Below are positions 1 through 6,634 of a stretch of DNA of 11,021 bases, piece after piece. The first letter of the stretch is position 1, and every line of letters begins with the position of its first letter. The notes under the pieces were generated by a model. That model was not told the DNA's origin. It did no database searches and worked only from the letters and a program-made list of their open reading frames with translations. A program made the position numbers and the translations under genes. The stretch is taken from NCBI GenBank assembly GCA_023258355.1, contig JALQZL010000026.1, forward strand, positions 4,431 to 15,451, written 5' to 3'. The stretch comes from Wenzhouxiangellaceae bacterium (lineage in GTDB: Bacteria > Pseudomonadota > Gammaproteobacteria > Xanthomonadales > Wenzhouxiangellaceae).

Positions 1-1500
1 AATGGGATGCATTACTACGATATTTCGGTGCCCAGCCAAGCAAAGCTTCTGGATTCAACCCTTCTGGTGTCGCGGGCGGCAGCCGAGCAGGGCACAAGTG
101 TGACGGCTGTCAGTTATTTACTCGGTACCGTCTCAGTGATTGTCGGCCGAAGTGACGGCAGCCTGAGTCAATACATGTTGGTTCGGGACGAAGACAATAT
201 TGGCCGTATTGAACGCATTCGGGAATTTGAGTCACATCCAGGTGCCATCACGCACATTTTCCCTGAGTTCTCTCGCAAAGGATTCAAAGTGGGGGATGCT
301 GCTGGTCATGTGGGTCTGCACTTTGGTACCTCCACCCGAACCCTTTTGATCGAGGAGGTTCTGGATCAAGCGGTTGAGCGCGTGGCCATTTCGCCAAGAA
401 ATGATGGTGTTCTCTATGCCAGCCGAGACGGTCAGACCTATTATCGAAGCCTGTGGAATGAACACCCTGAGTCCTCTATCAGTTCGCTTTGGCGTAAGGT
501 CTGGTACGAGGGTCGGAATGGCCCTGACTATGTGTGGCAGTCATCTTCAGCCACTGATGAATTTGAACCCAAATTTTCACTGATGCCGTTGACGCTGGGA
601 ACGCTCAAGGCAGCGTTTTACGCCATGTTATTTGCCATGCCACTGGCTATCTGTGGTGCGGTGTACACCGCTTATTTTATGCACCCGACCATCCGAGGTT
701 GGGTGAAGCCGACCATCGAAGTGATGGAGGCCTTGCCCACCGTGATTCTCGGATTTTTGGCGGGCCTTTGGTTTGCCCCCTTTGTCGAGAACCACTTGCC
801 TGCGGTGTTCTCAGTCTTGGTGGTGTTGCCAGTGGTGATGCTCGCAACAGCCTTCGCTTGGCGAAAAGCCCCCGCCGTAATACGTCACCGTATTCCAGAG
901 GGCTGGGAATCCGTGATTCTGATTCCTGTCATCATCGCCTCGACGTGGGCGTGTGTGGCGCTAAGCCCCGGGATAGAAGTGGCCTTTTTTGATGGCAGTA
1001 TGCGCCAGTGGTTCACTGACATTGGGGTGACCTATGATCAGCGCAATGCGCTGGTGGTTGGCATTGCCATGGGTTTCGCTGTCATTCCAACTATCTTTTC
1101 CATCGCCGAGGATGCTGTGTTCAATGTACCGAAGCACTTGACGCAGGGTTCGCTGGCGCTTGGGGCCACGCCATGGCAAACCATGCTGGGCGTCGTGCTC
1201 CTCACGGCCAGTCCGGGCATTTTCTCTGCGTTGATGATCGGTTTTGGACGAGCCGTTGGAGAGACGATGATTGTCCTGATGGCGACAGGCAATAGCCCAG
1301 TGATGAACTTTAATATTTTTGAGGGCATGAGAACACTCTCTGCCAACATAGCCGTTGAGATGCCGGAAGCGGCTGTCGGCGGCACGCATTATCGCCTGCT
1401 ATTCTTAGCGGCCCTTGTGCTGTTTGGGTTCACGTTCGTGCTCAATACCATCGCAGAAATTGTTCGCCAGCGTCTGAGAACGCGCTACAGCTCGCTTTGA
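1..1500 (+). CDS. pstC: Phosphate ABC transporter permease PstC, C-terminal part (5' end outside window)
   Basis: PstC is one of the two inner-membrane channel subunits of the high-affinity phosphate importer PstSCAB. The reading frame is open from base 1, so the ATG at 7 is probably internal and the true start lies upstream; 499 codons are visible. Numbering from that ATG, residues 1-185 form a soluble, beta-rich stretch with a propeller-like look, matching the large extracytoplasmic insertion of PstC in Pseudomonas-type bacteria. The permease core follows, with hydrophobic segments near 198-224, 243-260, 267-284, 302-320, 348-368, 392-413 and 463-485. The cytoplasmic EAA loop that docks on the ATPase is at about 381-399 (GSLALGATPWQTMLG), followed by GRAVGETM. 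The pairing with pstA 18 bases downstream separates it from other permeases. The subunit assignment is secure; the function of the soluble domain is unknown. Confidence 0.95.
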   Translation, partial: NGMHYYDISVPSQAKLLDSTLLVSRAAAEQGTSVTAVSYLLGTVSVIVGRSDGSLSQYMLVRDEDNIGRIERIREFESHPGAITHIFPEFSRKGFKVGDAAGHVGLHFGTSTRTLLIEEVLDQAVERVAISPRNDGVLYASRDGQTYYRSLWNEHPESSISSLWRKVWYEGRNGPDYVWQSSSATDEFEPKFSLMPLTLGTLKAAFYAMLFAMPLAICGAVYTAYFMHPTIRGWVKPTIEVMEALPTVILGFLAGLWFAPFVENHLPAVFSVLVVLPVVMLATAFAWRKAPAVIRHRIPEGWESVILIPVIIASTWACVALSPGIEVAFFDGSMRQWFTDIGVTYDQRNALVVGIAMGFAVIPTIFSIAEDAVFNVPKHLTQGSLALGATPWQTMLGVVLLTASPGIFSALMIGFGRAVGETMIVLMATGNSPVMNFNIFEGMRTLSANIAVEMPEAAVGGTHYRLLFLAALVLFGFTFVLNTIAEIVRQRLRTRYSSL

Positions 1501-1518
1501 TAAACGGGATGAATATCA

Positions 1519-3189
1519 GTGATTCGTAAGTGGTTCAAAAGTGGTGATCCGTGGATTTGGCTGATTGGTGGTGCCGTCACCATCAGCGTGATCATGGTGA
1601 TTGGACTGCTGTTGATGATCGGCGTGCGAGGGTTGGGCCATTTTTGGCAGCCCCCTATTGTGGAAGCAACCTTCACCTCAGATTCTGCCGATGAGCAAAG
1701 GAACGTCCTTGGAACGATTCGCAGCCTAGAGACTGTCTCAGCACAGTCGGTGAGAGAGTCTGGGGTATCTGTGCCACCGGCGCAAAATTTTGTTGACCGC
1801 TATTTGTTCAAACTGGGTAATCGTGATCTGACAGGACAGGATTTTGAGTGGTTTATTGCAGATCGCTTGTCAGATTTTCGCTATCCACTCGATGCGATTC
1901 AGCTTCAACGGCGTGAGTGGGGTGATTTCTTCGGTTACCTTGAAGCCATTTTAGAGGATGGTGAGGTGGTGGCTGAAGGAGAGGCTGCCTTCGATGTCTT
2001 GGCTGAACGTCTGGCGCGCACGAGCGAAATCATGCGCCAAATTAATCACATTGAGCGCTATGAGATCGGCGACATCAACAAGAAAATCGAAGCTCAGCGG
2101 CTGGAGCGCCGACGTGTTGAGTTGGCAAATAATTTGGCTCCTGAAGAGAAGTCACGCCGCTTTGCTGAGATTGAATCTAATGTGGCACAACTCAACGCTG
2201 AGTATGACGTGCTCTTCACCGAATTACGGGCTGTGCGCGATCGCTCTTTGCGAGATGCCTTGGTCGCCCGCACCCCAGATGGACGGACGGTCACCATTCC
2301 CTTTGCCAATGTGGTGCGTGCCACACGGGCGAACGCGATGGACACAGGTGAAAAGCTCGTTGAATATGGCGCGAGATTTTGGGAATTCTTGAGCGAGTAT
2401 CCCCGGGAGGCCAACACCGAGGGGGGTATTTTACCGGCCATTTTTGGCACAGTGATGATGGTAATGATCATGTCGATCGTTGTGACACCTTTTGGTGTGT
2501 TGGCGGCCATTTACTTAAGAGAGTATGCCAGTCAGGGCCCCATCACTCGAATGGTCCGAATCTCTGTGAACAACTTGGCAGGCGTGCCATCTATTGTCTT
2601 TGGAGTCTTTGGATTAGGCTTCTTTGTCTACTTTTTGGGCGGCAATATCGATCGGTGGTTCTACCCCGAGGCGCTTCCAGCCCCAACATTTGGCTCTCCA
2701 GGCCTGATCTGGGCCTCACTGACCTTGGCCTTACTCACTCTGCCAGTCGTGATTGTCTCGACAGAGGAGGGCCTCACCCGGATACCCAAGGCCATGCGCG
2801 AGGGTTCTCTGGCCCTGGGTGCCACCAAGTCAGAGACGCTTTGGAAGGTGATCGTTCCGGTCAGTACACCTGCGATGATGACAGGCCTCATCTTGGCTGT
2901 CGCGCGAGCGGCGGGTGAGGTGGCGCCATTGATGCTGGTCGGTGTTGTCAAACTCGCCCCCAATTTACCCGTCGACGGTGAGTTTCCATTCGTCCATCTG
3001 GAAAGACGCATCATGCACTTGGGTTTTCACATATATGATGTCGGGTTCCAAAGCCCCAACGTGGAGGCTGGTCGACCTTTGGTCTATGCCACCGCCTTGA
3101 TCTTGGTATTGTTGATCTTGTTACTTAACCTCACAGCCATCGCTATCCGTAATCGCCTGCGCGAGCGATACAAAAGCGACAGTGATTAA
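1519..3189 (+). CDS. pstA: Phosphate ABC transporter permease PstA with long periplasmic DUF3333-type domain
   Basis: This is the second channel subunit of the Pst phosphate importer, 556 residues, far longer than the roughly 300 of E. coli PstA. One membrane helix lies at about 13-35. A long extracytoplasmic region at about 40-300 follows; its 160-250 part is rich in Glu/Arg and reads as coiled coil. I infer that it corresponds to the DUF3333 N-terminal region known from proteobacterial PstA. The permease core starts near 303 (GILPAIFGT), with helices near 305-333, 355-375, 397-415, 450-475 and 520-542. The EAA loop is at about 427-447 (REGSLALGATKSETLWK), followed by ARAAGEVAPLM. The start is GTG at 1519: an in-frame TGA at 1510 blocks extension, and GGGA at 1506-1509 is a plausible ribosome site. 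It lies 18 bases after pstC and 21 before pstB. Confidence 0.95.
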   Translation: MIRKWFKSGDPWIWLIGGAVTISVIMVIGLLLMIGVRGLGHFWQPPIVEATFTSDSADEQRNVLGTIRSLETVSAQSVRESGVSVPPAQNFVDRYLFKLGNRDLTGQDFEWFIADRLSDFRYPLDAIQLQRREWGDFFGYLEAILEDGEVVAEGEAAFDVLAERLARTSEIMRQINHIERYEIGDINKKIEAQRLERRRVELANNLAPEEKSRRFAEIESNVAQLNAEYDVLFTELRAVRDRSLRDALVARTPDGRTVTIPFANVVRATRANAMDTGEKLVEYGARFWEFLSEYPREANTEGGILPAIFGTVMMVMIMSIVVTPFGVLAAIYLREYASQGPITRMVRISVNNLAGVPSIVFGVFGLGFFVYFLGGNIDRWFYPEALPAPTFGSPGLIWASLTLALLTLPVVIVSTEEGLTRIPKAMREGSLALGATKSETLWKVIVPVSTPAMMTGLILAVARAAGEVAPLMLVGVVKLAPNLPVDGEFPFVHLERRIMHLGFHIYDVGFQSPNVEAGRPLVYATALILVLLILLLNLTAIAIRNRLRERYKSDSD

Positions 3190-3210
3190 ACATTAGATTG
3201 GAATTGAATT

Positions 3211-4032
3211 ATGGTGACGACCATCAATCAAAACGCCGGCTTAGATGCTAACCGACCGCATCTGAAATTAGACCATGAGTCCATTGCCTTAGAGGCCACT
3301 GGACTGAATCTGTATTACGGTGAGACACAGGCGTTAAAAGACATTTCTATGCAGATAGCCTCTGAGCGTGTCACAGCTTTTATCGGTCCCAGTGGCTGTG
3401 GCAAGTCCACATTACTTCGTTGTTTCAACAGAATGAATGACCTAGTGGATACTTGCCGAATTGAAGGCTGTATTGAGATTGATGGTGAGGATATCTATCA
3501 CCCCTCGGTTGACGTCCCTGAACTGCGCCGCAAAGTGGGTATGGTGTTTCAAAAACCCAATCCATTCCCAAAATCGATCTATGACAATATTGCCTATGGA
3601 TTGCGTCTGCAGGGTGTCAAAAGTAAGCGGACTCTGGATGAGGTGGTTGAGCGTTCACTTAAAAAAGCGGCACTGTGGGATGAGGTCAAAGACCGTTTAG
3701 ATGACAACGCCTTTGGTTTGTCTGGGGGGCAGCAGCAAAGGCTGGTGATCGCGCGAGCCATTGCCATTGAACCAGAGATCATTTTGCTCGATGAGCCTTG
3801 CTCTGCCTTGGATCCGATCTCCACAGCCAAAGTCGAGGAGCTCATCATTGATCTCAAAGAATCCTATACCATCGTCATTGTGACGCATAATATGCAACAG
3901 GCAGCACGCGTCTCAGACTTCACCGCCTACATGTATCTCGGTGAGCTCATTGAATATGATGACACGGCGAAGTTATTTACCAACCCAAGTAAGAAGGCGA
4001 CAGAGGACTACATTACGGGACGGTACGGCTAA
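3211..4032 (+). CDS. pstB: Phosphate ABC transporter ATP-binding protein PstB
   Basis: PstB is the cytoplasmic ATPase that powers phosphate import through PstC/PstA (273 residues; E. coli PstB is 257). All ABC motifs are intact: Walker A GPSGCGKST at 59-67, the Q-loop in MVFQKPNPFP at 111-120, signature LSGGQQQR at 170-177, Walker B ILLDEP at 191-196 and the switch histidine in VTHNMQQ at about 224-230. FQKPNPFP after the Q-loop and the NRMNDL stretch at 73-78 are typical of PstB rather than other importer ATPases. The first 28 residues are a non-conserved extension. The ATG is preceded by GGA at 3200-3202, with 8 bases spacing. It sits between pstA and phoU, as in the classical pst operon. 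Confidence 0.98.
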   Translation: MVTTINQNAGLDANRPHLKLDHESIALEATGLNLYYGETQALKDISMQIASERVTAFIGPSGCGKSTLLRCFNRMNDLVDTCRIEGCIEIDGEDIYHPSVDVPELRRKVGMVFQKPNPFPKSIYDNIAYGLRLQGVKSKRTLDEVVERSLKKAALWDEVKDRLDDNAFGLSGGQQQRLVIARAIAIEPEIILLDEPCSALDPISTAKVEELIIDLKESYTIVIVTHNMQQAARVSDFTAYMYLGELIEYDDTAKLFTNPSKKATEDYITGRYG

Positions 4033-4055
4033 GTCACTGGCTTTGCCGTTCACAT

Positions 4056-4060
4056 AGGAA
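4056..4060 (+). promoter_or_regulatory. Ribosome binding site of phoU that fixes its start
   Basis: AGGAA lies 6 bases before the ATG at 4067 and directly against the in-frame TTG at 4061, which rules the TTG out as start. The following bases repeat the initiation region of pstB almost exactly: GGAATTGAATTATG at 3200-3213 and GGAATTGATTATG at 4057-4069. Confidence 0.75.
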
Positions 4061-4066
4061 TTGATT

Positions 4067-4786
4067 ATGGAAGAGCATTTTCACCAACACATTTCAAGGC
4101 AATTCAATCAAGAGCTTGAGTCGCTTCGACAAGACGTCATGACCATGGGTGGTCTGGCTGAGCAAATGATTCTCGATGCGGTCAATGCGCTGATCAATGG
4201 CGAATCGGTTCGTGCTGAGCAGGTCATTGAGAATGACCACCAGGTCAATGAAATGGAAAAGCAAATTGACCAGCAATGTATCCAAATTTTGGCACGCCGA
4301 CAGCCTACCGCCAGCGACCTTCGGTTGGTGATGGCCATCATCAAAACAGTCAATGACATTGAGCGAGTCGGTGATGAGGCCGAACAGATCGCCAAAATGG
4401 CGATCCGCTTAGTGAGCCGTGATCGTCCCAGAAATAATTACCGAGAAATCGAGGCCATGGGAAGCCATGTACGAGCGATGATTCGGGATGCCTTGGATGG
4501 GTTCGCTCGGCTTGAGCCTGAGGTGGCTGTTCAGCTGAAACGACAAGATGAGAAGGTGGATGCTGAGTACGAGGCTATTTTGCGCCAGTACTACAGTTAT
4601 CTTGTTGAAGAACCCCGTAATACCAGCCGGATCCTAGATTCTATTTGGATTGCGAGATCTCTAGAGCGCATCGGTGACCACGCCAAAAATATCGGTGAAT
4701 ACATCGTCTATATGGTGGAAGGGAAGGACATCCGTCGGGCCACAGCCGAAGAGATTGAAAAGAGTCTGGTTGATGCCACTCACTGA
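4067..4786 (+). CDS. phoU: Phosphate signalling regulator PhoU
   Basis: PhoU is a peripheral cytoplasmic protein that links the Pst transporter to the PhoR/PhoB two-component system and keeps the Pho regulon off when phosphate is plentiful. The 239-residue product matches the family (about 240) and is predicted all-helical with two repeated three-helix bundles. Each repeat carries the metal-binding E/D-rich signature: DIERVGDEAEQIAK in the first half and SLERIGDHAKNIGEY in the second. The start is ATG at 4067. A TTG at 4061 would also be in frame, but it directly abuts the AGGAA ribosome site at 4056-4060 and so cannot use it, whereas 4067 has a normal 6-base spacing. The gene is 34 bases after pstB and is the last of the operon. 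Confidence 0.97.
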   Translation: MEEHFHQHISRQFNQELESLRQDVMTMGGLAEQMILDAVNALINGESVRAEQVIENDHQVNEMEKQIDQQCIQILARRQPTASDLRLVMAIIKTVNDIERVGDEAEQIAKMAIRLVSRDRPRNNYREIEAMGSHVRAMIRDALDGFARLEPEVAVQLKRQDEKVDAEYEAILRQYYSYLVEEPRNTSRILDSIWIARSLERIGDHAKNIGEYIVYMVEGKDIRRATAEEIEKSLVDATH

Positions 4787-4813
4787 GTCTGTGGGATAAA
4801 AACGATCATTTAA

Positions 4814-4833
4814 AAGCCCCCGATTGGGGGCTT
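4814..4833 (-). terminator. GC-rich hairpin terminator between phoU and the aminotransferase gene
   Basis: A perfect 8-bp stem, AAGCCCCC (4814-4821) with GGGGGCTT (4826-4833), closes a 4-base GATT loop. Read on the minus strand, the stem runs straight into CTTTTAAATGATCGTTTTT, a good T-tract. On the plus strand it is followed by CTCACGTTTT, a poor one. It therefore fits best as the terminator of the minus-strand queG/aminotransferase transcript. As the only strong hairpin after phoU, 27 bases past its stop, it may also end the pst operon, less efficiently. The stem is seen directly; function in either direction is inferred. Confidence 0.75.
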
Positions 4834-4848
4834 CTCACGTTTTGAGAA
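4832..4848. repeat. Second, shorter inverted repeat overlapping the terminator stem
   Basis: TTCTCA (4832-4837) pairs with TGAGAA (4843-4848) across a 5-base loop. The first two bases are also the last two of the terminator's 3' arm, so the two hairpins compete slightly. The 6-bp stem is AT-rich and may be a chance repeat. Confidence 0.3.
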
Positions 4849-4866
4849 AAGGCCTTGGTCTAATGG

Positions 4867-4887
4867 CTCCATCAACCCCAGATGGAG
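4867..4887 (+). promoter_or_regulatory. Hairpin that pairs with the Shine-Dalgarno of the small ORF
   Basis: CTCCATC (4867-4873) and GATGGAG (4881-4887) form a perfect 7-bp stem around a 7-base loop, AACCCCA. The 3' arm contains GGAG (4884-4887), which is the ribosome binding site of the small ORF starting at 4895. Folding would bury that site, so the hairpin could limit translation and respond to temperature, a small RNA or a protein. The pairing is visible; a regulatory role is inferred and a 7-bp match could arise by chance. Confidence 0.4.
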
Positions 4888-4894
4888 ATAGAAA

Positions 4895-5062
4895 ATGCCT
4901 TACTCACAAGCTCAACGCAAGCAGATACAGCCGGGTCAGCAGTGGCTCTGGGTGAAAGCGGTCCGCCATTGGGCCCTTTTTGTCCTCAGAGAGTCAATGG
5001 CCCTGGCGCTGCTTTTATTCACCCAAATTGGGTTACTCGTGATCTTTGGTGCGCTGCTCTGA
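4895..5062 (+). CDS. Small putative tail-anchored membrane protein, 55 residues, unknown function
   Basis: I do not recognise the family. The ATG has a good GGAG ribosome site with 7-base spacing. The product begins with a polar, basic stretch (MPYSQAQRKQ), followed by a Trp-containing amphipathic region (QQWLWVKAVRHW, about 16-27). It ends in one hydrophobic segment at about 35-55 (MALALLLFTQIGLLVIFGAL). Basic residues lie only before that segment, so the N-terminus should stay in the cytoplasm and the C-terminus insert in the membrane. Support for coding: the good ribosome site, a coherent single-helix topology, and a fit between the terminator and the convergent gene, whose stop is 2 bases away. 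It is not obviously part of the pst operon, because the hairpin at 4814-4833 separates them. No promoter of its own is clear. It could still be a chance ORF. Confidence 0.6.
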   Translation: MPYSQAQRKQIQPGQQWLWVKAVRHWALFVLRESMALALLLFTQIGLLVIFGALL

Positions 5063-5064
5063 GA

Positions 5065-6591
5065 TCACGCCGCCTGTGTGCTGATTTGCTCATCGCCAGA
5101 CTGGCTCTTCTTGGGGCCATCGATGAGTGCTTGACGTGTCGCCTCAACAATCAAGTCAACCTCAGCAGTAGTCGTCGCAAAGACGGGTGTGAATCTGAGT
5201 GAATTCTCACCGCCATGAATAACGTTAATGCCTTTCATGCGCATATATTCTTCGGTTGAATGCGCACCATAGGCTTTGTATTTGTCATGGTGAAGTTCCA
5301 CCGAAAATAAGAGGCCAGTGCCTTGAACAGCCACAATCGCATCACCCAGCTCGTTTTTTAGTTGACCGAACTTCTCCAAAAACTCATGGCCACGTTGGAT
5401 GATGTTGGCTCTCAGCGCTGGGGTAATGCTTTCAAGAACGGTCGTGCCGACATCCAACGCCCGCGGGTTTGCGGTCATGGTGTTGCCGTAAATTCCCCGA
5501 CGGTAGAGCTCGGCAGCCCTTTGGTTCATTGCCAAGACTGACAGCGGGTACTGGCCAGCATTCAGTGCCTTTGAGTAGGTTTCCATGTCAGGGGCCGGCA
5601 GTGACTCAAAGCCGGGATAGTCGACGATAGACAGGGTGCCTGTCGCGCGTAAGCCTGCTTGAATGGAATCGACGAGTAGCACAGTGCCATGCGCCTCGGT
5701 GAGTTGTCGGGCTCTTAGATAGAACTCAGGTGTGATGGCGGCACCCGGATTACCCTCACCCATCACAGGCTCCATAAAAAAGGCCTCAATAAAAACCTTA
5801 TCTTCCTCAGCTTGCGCGAACACCGACTCTAAGTGCGCGACATCATTTGGTCGGACCGTGAGAAGGCTGTCTTGATCTCGGTAGGAAGCCAAGTGCGCCA
5901 TGTAGGTTGGGCGTGTTGAATCTGAGTATCTCGCAGGACGGTCCGTGCGACCATGGAAGCCGCCTGCCAAAGAAAGGTTCTTGATTTTGTAACCGGCTTT
6001 CGGGCCTGATGGGTCTGTCATATGCTTGGCATTGACATCGGCAATTCTTGCCCCCACAGAGACTGACTCTGAACCTGAGTTCATGCATAAGAATTGACTG
6101 TACGGACAACCAGTCTCACGGGCGTGGCCAATCTCACGGCGCAAGGCATTGTTGAACCTCAGGTGAGAGAAACTGGGTGTCATGATGTTTGCCATCACCT
6201 GTGCCTGAGACATGGCCTGAATAACATGTTTCGGTGAGTGGCCAAATCCGAGCATGCCATAGCCGCCTGAGTCATGAAGCACCCGACCCTTGACGGTGAT
6301 GATCCAAGGCCCCTGGCCCGCGAGCGCCACGTAAGGCTTCACAGCATCATTGGCATAGAAGTTGACATAGCCCGCTTGAAGCGCCTCTTTGATGGCGTGT
6401 TCATCCTGGTCAACAAGCTCTGGGTAGGCATGCGCCCAGCACTCGATGACGCCACAAGCACGATCAACCGCCTCAACAAGGTCAGGATCAGTGGCTGCGA
6501 ATTGCTCAATGATGGTGTCACTGAGTCCCTCGGTCAGCGCTTTGCCTGGCCGGCTCCGTAACAGGTTCAATTTCTCGATAATCGCCGTCAT
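5065..6591 (-). CDS. Class-III PLP-dependent aminotransferase, substrate unknown
   Basis: This 508-residue cytoplasmic enzyme has the fold-type-I, class-III aminotransferase layout, transferring an amino group through pyridoxal phosphate. Visible elements are a glycine-rich start of the core, GYGMLGFGH (110-118), cofactor phosphate binding at NSGSESV (171-177), FHGRT (212-216), EPVMGEGNPG (274-283), the aspartate that contacts the pyridine ring in VDSIQAG (307-313), and the PLP lysine at about K341 (YSKALNAG). Most relatives have DEVQ where this protein has DSIQ, and about 70-80 residues precede the usual core. These features set it apart from ordinary acetylornithine, GABA or adenosylmethionine aminotransferases, so I name no substrate. 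The ATG at 6591 has only a weak ribosome site (GAGAG). It starts 43 bases after the queG stop on the same strand and is probably cotranscribed with it. Confidence 0.88.
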   Translation of the reverse strand: MTAIIEKLNLLRSRPGKALTEGLSDTIIEQFAATDPDLVEAVDRACGVIECWAHAYPELVDQDEHAIKEALQAGYVNFYANDAVKPYVALAGQGPWIITVKGRVLHDSGGYGMLGFGHSPKHVIQAMSQAQVMANIMTPSFSHLRFNNALRREIGHARETGCPYSQFLCMNSGSESVSVGARIADVNAKHMTDPSGPKAGYKIKNLSLAGGFHGRTDRPARYSDSTRPTYMAHLASYRDQDSLLTVRPNDVAHLESVFAQAEEDKVFIEAFFMEPVMGEGNPGAAITPEFYLRARQLTEAHGTVLLVDSIQAGLRATGTLSIVDYPGFESLPAPDMETYSKALNAGQYPLSVLAMNQRAAELYRRGIYGNTMTANPRALDVGTTVLESITPALRANIIQRGHEFLEKFGQLKNELGDAIVAVQGTGLLFSVELHHDKYKAYGAHSTEEYMRMKGINVIHGGENSLRFTPVFATTTAEVDLIVEATRQALIDGPKKSQSGDEQISTQAA

Positions 6592-6634
6592 CGCAGTACT
6601 CTCATCGGGTTTGCCTTATTTTATCAGGAACAAC

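Noticed and set aside
961..1389. Long minus-strand ORFs inside pstC
   Set aside because: They lie wholly within the conserved permease core of pstC and have low-complexity translations, so they are shadows of the real frame.
1509..1529. Six-codon ORF (ATG at 1509) overlapping the pstA start
   Set aside because: It could in principle couple translation to pstA, but it shares the only GGGA site, is extremely short and lacks any comparative support.
4061..4063. TTG as the start of phoU
   Set aside because: It directly abuts the AGGAA ribosome site and so cannot use it. The ATG at 4067 has proper spacing and gives the usual PhoU N-terminus.
4842..4864. Possible promoter for the small ORF (TTGAGA and TCTAAT)
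   Set aside because: The two boxes are only 11 bases apart, too close for a sigma-70 promoter, and I found no better pair.
4787..4894. tRNA, small RNA gene or riboswitch after phoU
   Set aside because: No cloverleaf or known riboswitch core is visible. The hairpins are adequately explained as a terminator and a leader stem.
4882..5202. 106-codon plus-strand ORF starting in the phoU downstream region
   Set aside because: It runs into the 3' end of the aminotransferase on the other strand, has no plausible domain, and is in a different frame from the better-supported small ORF at 4895, which uses the ribosome site.
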